Source: Prevotella sp. UBA746 (GTDB lineage: Bacteria > Bacteroidota > Bacteroidia > Bacteroidales > Bacteroidaceae). From it: DNA of 6,864 nucleotides. The stretch is taken from positions 1-6,864 of the forward strand of contig DBKQ01000038.1 of assembly GCA_002298545.1 (NCBI GenBank), given 5' to 3'. Both the position numbers and the translations under genes were made by a program. The notes under the pieces were generated by a model. It saw nothing but the letters and a program-made list of their open reading frames with translations. It made no database searches and was not told the origin of the DNA. Shown one piece after another: positions 1 to 5,960 of the stretch (its first letter is position 1; each line of letters opens with the position of its first letter).

Positions 1-69
1 GTTAGTTCAGCTGGTTAGAATGCCTGCCTGTCACGCAGGAGGTCACGGGTTCGAGTCCCGTACACACCG
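1..69 (+). tRNA. tRNA-Asp (anticodon GTC), 5' end cut by window edge
   Basis: This is a tRNA-Asp lacking its first five bases, which lie left of the window. The anticodon stem CCTGC/GCAGG encloses CTGTCAC, with anticodon GTC at 30-32. The T arm is ACGGG-TTCGAGT-CCCGT. The 3' acceptor strand reads ACACACC followed by discriminator G; no CCA is encoded. It is identical to the second copy over positions 1-63 and differs at position 64 (A instead of G), inside the acceptor stem. The missing 5' end should therefore read GGTGT if the stem is paired. It lies 26 bp before the second copy with no terminator between them, so the two are probably one transcript. Confidence 0.95.
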
Positions 70-95
70 CAGAAAAGACTTATTTTCATAGTTTA

Positions 96-169
96 GGTGC
101 GTTAGTTCAGCTGGTTAGAATGCCTGCCTGTCACGCAGGAGGTCACGGGTTCGAGTCCCGTACGCACCG
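96..169 (+). tRNA. tRNA-Asp (anticodon GTC), complete
   Basis: Complete 74-nt tRNA-Asp without an encoded CCA. The acceptor stem pairs GGTGCGT (96-102) with ACGCACC (162-168), and G169 is the discriminator. The D arm contains AGCTGGTTAGA, the anticodon stem is CCTGC/GCAGG with GTC at 130-132, and the T arm contains TTCGAGT. It decodes GAC and GAU. It is the second gene of a tandem pair and is followed at once by an intrinsic terminator. Confidence 0.97.
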
Positions 170-170
170 C

Positions 171-210
171 AAAGGAGACAATTCGCGAGAATAGTCTCCT
201 TTGTTTTTTT
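171..210 (+). terminator. Intrinsic terminator of the tRNA-Asp unit
   Basis: The stem AAAGGAGAC (171-179) pairs perfectly with GTCTCCTTT (194-202). After one A-A mismatch (180/193) the helix continues as ATTC/GAAT, closed by a GCGA tetraloop (185-188) of the GNRA class. The tract GTTTTTTT follows at 203-210. It starts one base after the mature tRNA 3' end, so the hairpin also marks the region where 3' processing must occur. Confidence 0.93.
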
Positions 211-494
211 ATTGTTCCCCTACCCCTAAGCTGCATAGAAGAAACTCTTATGATATTTTAATGATACTTCTATGATACTTTATGTAATTTTTTCAGAAAA
301 GTATCATTCCTGCATATACTTTATTTTCAATGAATTACACTATATACAGCACCCCAAAATGATACAATGATACTTTTTCCCCGAGAAAAAAATATTTCAC
401 GTATAGGAGGTAAATAACCAGCTTAACTCATAGGAAAATGTATATTATCAAAAAAAAATAGAATAAACATTATATCATCCTATACATTATAATA
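211..494. other. Gene-free AT-rich intergenic region
   Basis: No convincing coding sequence is seen on either strand. The longest ATG-started frames are 15 codons or fewer. The region holds the ATGATAC repeat cluster (250-375), an isolated purine-rich TAGGAGGT at about 403-410 with no usable start at proper distance, and a weak inverted pair AATGTATA/TATACATT (437-444 and 481-488). It separates the + strand tRNA unit from the minus strand operon converging on it. Confidence 0.75.
250..375. repeat. ATGATAC(TT) repeat cluster, partly helically phased
   Basis: Copies in direct orientation are at 250-256 (ATGATAT, one mismatch), 261-269 and 272-280 (both ATGATACTT), 359-365 (ATGATAC) and 367-375 (ATGATACTT). 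One inverted copy, AAGTATCAT, is at 299-307. The first three start exactly 11 bp apart, about one turn of B-DNA, as in protein-binding iterons or operator arrays. No replication or integrase gene is visible beside them, so their function is unknown. They could be binding sites for a regulator or nucleoid protein, or a remnant of a mobile element. Confidence 0.7.
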
Positions 495-540
495 ATCAAA
501 AGGACTGTTTCTCCCAAATGGAAGAAACGGTCCTTTTGAT
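495..540 (-). terminator. Long hairpin terminator, probably bidirectional
   Basis: ATCAAAAGGAC (495-505) pairs with GTCCTTTTGAT (530-540), and the helix continues GTTTCT (507-512) with AGAAAC (523-528), leaving a loop of about 10 nt. It lies 43 bp past the stop of the last operon gene and most likely ends the minus strand operon. T-rich sequence follows the stem core on both strands. The pair 506/529 is a G-U wobble in + strand RNA but an A-C mismatch in minus strand RNA, so the structure is slightly more stable read from the + strand. Confidence 0.75.
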
Positions 541-583
541 AAAATTGATTTTTTGTTCTTGCCTTTAATGCCCAAGAAAATAT

Positions 584-1579
584 TTATTTCAACGTATCCG
601 AAATAAAGAAATCTTCTGGAACGAACTCATCGCTTTTCTGTCCCTGATGGTTAGGAGTCCAGGTCCTTACATGTATCTTAGGGTTTCCCTCATCACGAAA
701 GTCCCACAAAAGGAATACATAACCGTCGTCGGCATACTGGTTGCCGTTATACCGCTGGCTTGCCCATTTCTGGCGCAGTCTTACACCATAGTATTTCGGA
801 TTCGAACCATGACGCATCACTTCTATGTCGGAGAAATCAACATTTATATATTTGTTGTTGCTAAACAAGGTCTTGAGATTATTGATATACTGCTGCTTGT
901 TCTGCTTGCTGTATACCACCCTATCCCTTACCTGCTGCGTTACACCATCCGCCTGCGTCTTTCCTATAATCTTGATTACACGACCTGTTATGATAAGTGC
1001 ATCATCACTGAATATCTCCTCCAAAGCATTTATGTTCTTCTCTACATAATAACTTCTGAAATCCTCCACGAACTTCAGTATTTCCCTGCGCATCCTAATG
1101 TCTATATTGGAGTTGCCTCCTTGCAATATTGCCAGATACGAATTATTGTCAATGGCTGTCCTCACACCGGTTATTATTCCCTGTTTGTCGAAACTTATTG
1201 TCAGTTCCTTATGTATTTCTCCGCGATAGGTATTGTCACGTGGTCTCATCTCTACAGGAATCTGTCTTATCTCATATCCGGTAAAGTCCTTGATACACGA
1301 TTGCTTATTATCGTTCTGCTCACAGCGGAAAGGAATTGTATTCCACAGACTGTTCAGTCCCATAGCCGCAGTTGATTCAATTCTAACTCCGTTTAGATTT
1401 AATGCCGTTCCTGCTCTCTCCGCCCTGTTTATCTCCGTCAGCAAAGACGAGACGTTTCGTTCCACCTGCGCTTTCAAGGTTTCATTATATATGCCGTCGC
1501 TGAACTGAAATTTCACCTGCGACCGCAACATGGCAGGAAACGACAAAGCCCAGCAAAGCAAAATTATTATCTTTCTCAT
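584..1579 (-). CDS. Secreted protein with C-terminal NTF2-like domain, unknown function
   Basis: A 331-residue protein of unknown function. Residues 1-20 form a Sec signal peptide (MRKIIILLCWALSFPAML), with likely cleavage after LRS before Q21 and no lipobox, so a periplasmic location is expected. Residues about 28-150 form an N-terminal region ending in a beta-rich segment (ELTISFDKQGIITGV). Residues about 165-308 resemble the NTF2/SnoaL-like fold: a helix FVEDFRSYYVEKNINALEEIF, then SDDALIITGRV, then beta strands with aromatic residues (VFLLWDF, IHVRTW). That fold is used both for enzymes and for ligand binding, and no catalytic set can be named. This is the last gene of the operon, 10 bp after the preceding one. 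The fold assignment is by pattern recognition and is moderately sure. Confidence 0.9.
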   Translation of the reverse strand: MRKIIILLCWALSFPAMLRSQVKFQFSDGIYNETLKAQVERNVSSLLTEINRAERAGTALNLNGVRIESTAAMGLNSLWNTIPFRCEQNDNKQSCIKDFTGYEIRQIPVEMRPRDNTYRGEIHKELTISFDKQGIITGVRTAIDNNSYLAILQGGNSNIDIRMRREILKFVEDFRSYYVEKNINALEEIFSDDALIITGRVIKIIGKTQADGVTQQVRDRVVYSKQNKQQYINNLKTLFSNNKYINVDFSDIEVMRHGSNPKYYGVRLRQKWASQRYNGNQYADDGYVFLLWDFRDEGNPKIHVRTWTPNHQGQKSDEFVPEDFFISDTLK

Positions 1580-1589
1580 ATTATATATA

Positions 1590-2273
1590 TTATTTTACGA
1601 GCACACAAATAGGCACACATTTATTGTTAAACGATTTCATCTTCTCTGAATCCATAAGGACGCCGGTGTTCACCTCGGTACGGCAACCGTCATGAACGGG
1701 CGACAGTACACTTACTATCTGTCTGTTGGCATTGACCATCACAAGATAGCAGGCTTCCCGATTATTCATCATACGCCACTTACCCCATATCTTTATCATT
1801 CCGTTGCTTTCCGCCATATCAAGCCAATACTGCAACTGTGCATAGGTACCCAGCTCACAAACACGCTTTATAATGTCTGGAATATTATTCGTTGAGGAGT
1901 GGGAGACAGATGGACATGTTGCCGGAGTACTTATTGTCCCCTCCTGTTGTGTTATCTTGGCAGCGATACTTCTTGGAACGTAGACAAACGCCATAATAGC
2001 TTCATCACCTCGCTTCAAGCTCTTTGTCTGCACGACCTCCTCTACCTGATTCTCGGCAATCCTGTCTATTTCCATATCTTCACAATAGCTGTCGATTTTC
2101 ATCATCAAATTAACGAGAGCCATTTTCTTGGCATCTTCGAAGTTTTTTGCTGTAGCCTCTGCCGTGAAATATGTTTTCGACATTTTTATTTCGTTTATCT
2201 CCGCTATCGTATTCTGCGCCATACACACACCGAAAACGACAATGCCAACAAGAAGATTCAAAAATCTTTTCAT
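1590..2273 (-). CDS. Secreted LPP20-like family protein
   Basis: A 227-residue protein. The signal peptide covers residues 1-19, with cleavage probably at CMA before Q20. C17 is not in a lipobox (context FGVC), so this is not predicted to be a lipoprotein. Residues about 33-105 resemble the LPP20-like domain found in envelope proteins: TAEATAKNFEDAKKMAL is the typical alpha segment, followed by FVYVPRS. A Ser/Thr/Pro linker (about 111-130) leads to a C-terminal domain (131-227) with a helix and the strands ACYLVMVNANRQIVSVL. I recall similar tails in uncharacterised Bacteroidales proteins. The mature part has seven cysteines (64, 120, 139, 175, 197, 219, 223), which suggests disulfides. The start codon overlaps the upstream stop as ATGA (2273-2270), so translation is probably coupled. 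Function unknown. Confidence 0.92.
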   Translation of the reverse strand: MKRFLNLLVGIVVFGVCMAQNTIAEINEIKMSKTYFTAEATAKNFEDAKKMALVNLMMKIDSYCEDMEIDRIAENQVEEVVQTKSLKRGDEAIMAFVYVPRSIAAKITQQEGTISTPATCPSVSHSSTNNIPDIIKRVCELGTYAQLQYWLDMAESNGMIKIWGKWRMMNNREACYLVMVNANRQIVSVLSPVHDGCRTEVNTGVLMDSEKMKSFNNKCVPICVLVK

Positions 2274-3388
2274 TTCCCTTGCCTCCCCGATTTCATGTCG
2301 CTATACAGGTTCTTCACATTTGTAGTTGGCGTATAAAGATAGGCACAGGAATCCAAACTGAATCCGCTTGATGCAACATTCTTTATGTCGCACGTCAGAC
2401 TGAATACATGGTCATAACCGAGTTCTTTGTTGTAGAGGAACAGTGCACCGTTTAGCTTTCCGTCTTTAATCTGCTCAAAACTGAAATACGGCACACAGCC
2501 TTGACTCTTCACAAAAGCCATAAACTGCCGCACCGGAACATCCACATGTTCATTTCGCTTGTCATTACCAATTACCGTTATCGACAAATTTGTTTCCGGT
2601 ATACTCTCGTCGTCAACCAACATTCTGTTTGCCACTGTCTGCACTGGATATTTCACGTCTACAACAGGTTTATAAGAAACGCTGTCTTTCTGTTGCCAAT
2701 AGGTCGCATTGGTTATCGTCTCCAAAAGATAATGCTTGCCCGGCAACATATAGAGTGTGTCAGCCAAATCCTTTACTACACGAAGGTCTGCCACATCCAA
2801 ATCCATTTCGCTATTCCTTTTGTCATATTTAAAAGCCTTAAGGTCGCGAACGAAGTTATGCTCCAGTTCCTTTCTTGAAGTATTCGTCAGGAAGTCGTAT
2901 TTTACGGGGACAAGGATTTCTATTTCTTCTTTTCCCTTACCTTTCATCGTAACTTGGTAGACACGGTTATTTATCATCGACACTTGCCAACTTACCATCG
3001 GAGCCGTTACCAGCATCTGACTCCAACTGCCTTTTACGAATTTTACATCCATATACTTCAGTTTGTTGTCGGTCAACTTATAGGTATTGCATAACAGACC
3101 TCTCTCCAGAAAGTCGAGCACAGCATTGTTAGCCTCTGTCCTTGCCTCTTTGGAGAACAAGAACAGTCCGATATGTTCCACCATACCGCCTTCCGCTTTT
3201 CTAACAACCAGCTGTCGGTTGTCTTTCTTCACATCCGAATATCCGGTCTTCAGCGTGTCAAGACTATCGAGCCTCAACACCGAAGCATATTTTTTTAGCT
3301 CTTCAGTCTTGAAAGCCAAGCTGCCATGTGCAAGGAGCGGAGCCGACATCAAGACTGAAAGAGTCAAAAGCATAAGATATCTCTTCAT
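2270..3388 (-). CDS. Secreted protein of unknown function
   Basis: A 372-residue protein I do not recognise. Residues 1-20 are a clear Sec signal peptide (MKRYLMLLTLSVLMSAPLLA) with cleavage expected before H21. The rest is soluble, mixed alpha/beta, with no further hydrophobic segment. A helix at about 79-99 (SKEARTEANNAVLDFLERG) follows the strand HIGLFLF. Residues 130-165 look like beta strands (VSWQVSMINNRVYQVTM, IEILVPV). The C-terminal part (280-352) again looks beta-rich. Four cysteines (100, 298, 333, 348) are present in the mature chain. It starts 23 bp after the Sel1 gene and overlaps the LPP20-like gene by four bases, so it is firmly part of the operon. Location: periplasm (inferred). 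No enzyme motif is seen. Confidence 0.92.
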   Translation of the reverse strand: MKRYLMLLTLSVLMSAPLLAHGSLAFKTEELKKYASVLRLDSLDTLKTGYSDVKKDNRQLVVRKAEGGMVEHIGLFLFSKEARTEANNAVLDFLERGLLCNTYKLTDNKLKYMDVKFVKGSWSQMLVTAPMVSWQVSMINNRVYQVTMKGKGKEEIEILVPVKYDFLTNTSRKELEHNFVRDLKAFKYDKRNSEMDLDVADLRVVKDLADTLYMLPGKHYLLETITNATYWQQKDSVSYKPVVDVKYPVQTVANRMLVDDESIPETNLSITVIGNDKRNEHVDVPVRQFMAFVKSQGCVPYFSFEQIKDGKLNGALFLYNKELGYDHVFSLTCDIKNVASSGFSLDSCAYLYTPTTNVKNLYSDMKSGRQGK

Positions 3389-3411
3389 AAGAATCTTTTT
3401 ATGTTGATTTA

Positions 3412-5019
3412 CTATTCAAAAGAAACACTCTGTAAGAGTTTTGTCCACGGCATTTCCGTGCGTCCTTTCTTTGTTATATCCCGGGCTGCATCTGCATTTT
3501 TTTTCACTCCGCCAAGTCCCTGCTGATAGCAAGATGCCAAATTGTCGGCTGCTTCTTTTGACAGATATCCTCCGAGTAATGCCTCATGATAATACTTGAT
3601 AGCCTCTGAAATGTTCTTATTCACAAGTTTACCGGTGAAAAATAAGTTTCCGAGTTCACACTTTGCCGGAGCATACCCTGCCTCTGAAGCCTTTTGATAA
3701 TAAAAAACCACCTTACTCTTATCTGTCTTCACTGTCTTGTCGCCAGTCATATACAACTGTGCCAAGAGCCAGCAGGCATACGGTTCGCCGGCATTTGCTG
3801 CCTTTTCATAATAAGAAAGCATCTTCTTGGTATTTGCCTTGTTCCATGATTTGTCGGCATAGCAACGCCCGAGCAAAGTGGAAGCTACAGTTATGCCTTT
3901 CTTCTCCAAGACTGTCAGCTCCTTTACAGCAGTTGAATAGTCGGGATTTGCAGCTTCCATCAGCGACACGACATGCAAGAAGGTATAGAAGTCGGTATTC
4001 TTCCACCCATTGTTGATCTCAACGTTTGTCTCCAACAGTTGTTTTTGGAAATTTGTCTTCATTCCTTTTTCTGCAGCTGTGGCGAGCCATTGCAGTGCTA
4101 TCAGATAATTTTCCTTAACGCCGAGTCCTTTTTTATACATGATACCAATATTCCAGAATGCAGCTGGATTACCTTTTACTGCCGCCTGCTGATAAAGTGA
4201 CATAGCCTTGGGGTAGTTCTGCTCTACACCATCGCCCTTATAAAGGAGATCGCCCAGCATCATCATGGCATTCGGGATATGGTGTTTCACGGCTTTGTCG
4301 AAATATACTACTGCCTTTGCCTTGTCTACCTTCAAGCCCTTACCATTACAAAGATAATCGCCATATTTATATTCTGAATAGCCATCACCCTTGTCGGCGG
4401 CTTTCTGGAAATAAGGCAAAGCCTCTGCATACATTTTTTTACTGTCGTAAGCCCTTGCCACTTTTACGATAGCCTCCAAATATCCGTTGGCTGCTGCCAT
4501 CTTATAGTATTTCATGGCTGTCTCAGAATCCTTCTTTACAGTGGTTCCACAACCGTGCTCATAGAGGTCGGCAAGGAGATTGATGTCGAAAGTCGACTTG
4601 CTTTTGGCAAGGTTTTCTTCGCGTTGTTTTACGAGTTCGGCATTTCCACTCTTAATCGACTCTTTATAAAGCTTTACCGCCATCAGCGAGTCTTTCTTTA
4701 TGCCGTTGCCTAATTGATAGCAAAGTCCCATATTGGCTATCGCCTTCACATGCCGCTGCTTTGCTGCCATACTATACCACTTTAGAGCTACTTCATAGTT
4801 TCGTTTCACTTTCTTACCGGTATAATAATATGTGCCGAGTGTATTTTGCGATTCCGCATCGCCTTTCTTGGCAGCATCTGTCAGTTTTCTCACTTCTAAG
4901 GAGTCTGCATTTACTGTTGTCTGTGCTTTTTTTGGTTTTGCCACTTTCTTTTGCGCCATTGCATCAATTCCCGAACCTAACGCTATCAGCGCTATCATTA
5001 TCAGATGTTTGCTGTTCAT
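3412..5019 (-). CDS. Secreted Sel1-repeat (SLR) protein
   Basis: A 535-residue protein with a signal peptide (residues 1-22, cleavage after AMA before Q23), a short Lys-rich linker (24-54) and about eleven Sel1-like repeats. Repeats are clear at about 55-90, 91-126, 146-180, 181-212, 213-248, 249-284, 285-320, 377-412, 413-449, 450-485 and 486-518. Each follows the pattern LGxxYxxGxGVxxxxxxAxxxYxxAAxxG, for example MLGDLLYKGDGVEQNYPKAM. A non-repeat insert at 321-376 (with NNGWKNTDFYTFLHVVSLM) divides the solenoid into seven plus four repeats. Sel1 repeats form alpha-alpha superhelices for protein-protein contacts, so a periplasmic scaffold or adaptor role is likely; the partners are unknown. 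It follows the acidic protein gene by 40 bp with no terminator. Confidence 0.95.
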   Translation of the reverse strand: MNSKHLIMIALIALGSGIDAMAQKKVAKPKKAQTTVNADSLEVRKLTDAAKKGDAESQNTLGTYYYTGKKVKRNYEVALKWYSMAAKQRHVKAIANMGLCYQLGNGIKKDSLMAVKLYKESIKSGNAELVKQREENLAKSKSTFDINLLADLYEHGCGTTVKKDSETAMKYYKMAAANGYLEAIVKVARAYDSKKMYAEALPYFQKAADKGDGYSEYKYGDYLCNGKGLKVDKAKAVVYFDKAVKHHIPNAMMMLGDLLYKGDGVEQNYPKAMSLYQQAAVKGNPAAFWNIGIMYKKGLGVKENYLIALQWLATAAEKGMKTNFQKQLLETNVEINNGWKNTDFYTFLHVVSLMEAANPDYSTAVKELTVLEKKGITVASTLLGRCYADKSWNKANTKKMLSYYEKAANAGEPYACWLLAQLYMTGDKTVKTDKSKVVFYYQKASEAGYAPAKCELGNLFFTGKLVNKNISEAIKYYHEALLGGYLSKEAADNLASCYQQGLGGVKKNADAARDITKKGRTEMPWTKLLQSVSFE

Positions 5020-5059
5020 AGTTACTATTTTTGGTGGTGTTTATATTCTATACTTTCTT

Positions 5060-5872
5060 TTACCCGAGTTCTACAACATCGTCCATCGGGTTGTCAAATG
5101 TATCATCTGCCGTATTGTCTGTATCGCTGTGGGCGAGGTAGCCTGTGTCGCCGTGATTCACACTTGCTATATTTTCCGAATCGCTTACTGTCAATGTTGT
5201 CGGAACTCCTGCCAAGACGTTTCCGGAATCATCTGTTACAATGTCATAGGTATTGTCGCCATCTACATCCACGGCATACAACGATTCTCCGTTGTCTCCT
5301 GTAAACTGGGCTGCCGTGAGTACCTGACCGTCTACGGTTTCTATCTTACCCACCGCTGCAATATCTAAATTTGCCATATCGTTGTCGGTAGGGTCTACCA
5401 TGATGACATCGTCTGTTATATCCTGTGCCACGAGGTCTGGGTCTACATCCGGTATGTCGTTTGTATTAATCTCTCCACTCACTGCCATGCCTGGTATTAC
5501 ATCTGTATGTTGTGCCGTAGTAGCATTGGCGCTCTGTGTATGTTGCCCCTCTATTGTATTTGACGTTTGAGGTTGTGGCTCTGACGGATGGCTTACGGTT
5601 GGTGAGTCAGTAGCAGCGGTATTTGTTGCATGCTCTGCATCAGTTGTTGGCGTACCGTTTTCTTCTGTCTGAGCATTGTCTGCTATAGTCTGTGAGTCCA
5701 CTTCTGGTGTCATTGCTTCTGCAAGTTCCAGTTCTTCGTCGCCTCTTACGATATCTGCCGATACTACCGCTCCTGCTCCTATAGCTGCCGAGCCTGCAAG
5801 AGCTGCACCTTTTTTCAATGTCTCCTTTGAATTACCATTTGCTGCATTTTGGTTGATTACCTGTGTATCCAT
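5060..5872 (-). CDS. Acidic low-complexity protein with EF-hand-like loop, unknown function
   Basis: A 270-residue protein of unknown function. A polar N-terminus (1-20, Asn/Gln rich) precedes a Gly/Ala-rich hydrophobic stretch (about 22-42) that could be a membrane segment, though its small side chains make this uncertain. Residues about 53-125 form a disordered Thr/Asn/Gln/Ser/Pro linker. The C-terminal part is very rich in Asp. It contains VDVDGDNTYDIVTDDSGN (201-218), where D202, D204, D206, T208 and D210 match the spacing of an EF-hand or dockerin-type calcium loop. It is not a standard signal peptide, because the hydrophobic part begins late and lacks a clear cleavage site. It is the first gene after the promoter at 5915-5945 and lies between the phosphatase and the secreted proteins, so it may link the two; this is inference. 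Confidence 0.85.
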   Translation of the reverse strand: MDTQVINQNAANGNSKETLKKGAALAGSAAIGAGAVVSADIVRGDEELELAEAMTPEVDSQTIADNAQTEENGTPTTDAEHATNTAATDSPTVSHPSEPQPQTSNTIEGQHTQSANATTAQHTDVIPGMAVSGEINTNDIPDVDPDLVAQDITDDVIMVDPTDNDMANLDIAAVGKIETVDGQVLTAAQFTGDNGESLYAVDVDGDNTYDIVTDDSGNVLAGVPTTLTVSDSENIASVNHGDTGYLAHSDTDNTADDTFDNPMDDVVELG

Positions 5873-5914
5873 AACTTTTACTCTTTAATGGGTTATTTTT
5901 ATTGTTTTCTACGG

Positions 5915-5945
5915 CAAAGGTATGGATTTTCACAGACGCTTCAAA
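5915..5945 (-). promoter_or_regulatory. Bacteroidetes-type promoter for the 5872-584 operon
   Basis: Read on the minus strand, TTTG (5945-5942) is followed by exactly 19 nt and then TACCTTTG (5922-5915). This fits the Bacteroides sigma-ABfr consensus of -33 TTTG and -7 TAnnTTTG. Transcription would start near 5908, giving an A-rich leader of roughly 35 nt without a Shine-Dalgarno site, as is usual in this phylum. It lies in the 88-bp gap between the phosphatase gene and the acidic protein gene, so the downstream five genes can be expressed independently of the phosphatase. Confidence 0.75.
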
Positions 5946-5960
5946 GTTATCTTGAGCATG

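Noticed and set aside
250..375. Reading the ATGATAC repeats as a CRISPR array
   Set aside because: The repeats are only 7-9 bp, the gaps are 2-52 bp, and there are no cas genes.
403..461. TAGGAGGT followed by a short frame ATG...TAG at 438-461
   Set aside because: The frame has only seven codons, mostly Lys, and the purine-rich site is about 27 nt from the ATG; Bacteroidetes rarely use such sites.
437..488. Inverted pair AATGTATA / TATACATT
   Set aside because: Eight AT-rich bases with a 36-bp gap are easily found by chance in this sequence.
647..1375. A 242-codon open frame on the + strand inside the NTF2-like gene
   Set aside because: It is antisense to a well supported signal-peptide-bearing gene, has an implausible Ile/Leu/Tyr-rich composition and matches no family; it is a shadow frame.
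5095..5102. TACATTTG on the minus strand, a possible second -7 promoter element before the Sel1 gene
   Set aside because: There is no TTTG at the 19-nt spacing, and an isolated TAnnTTTG is expected a few times by chance in a window this size.
4832..5368. A 178-codon + strand frame spanning the Sel1/acidic protein junction
   Set aside because: It lies opposite two real genes, has a Cys/Ile/Val-rich composition typical of antisense frames, and shows no domain.
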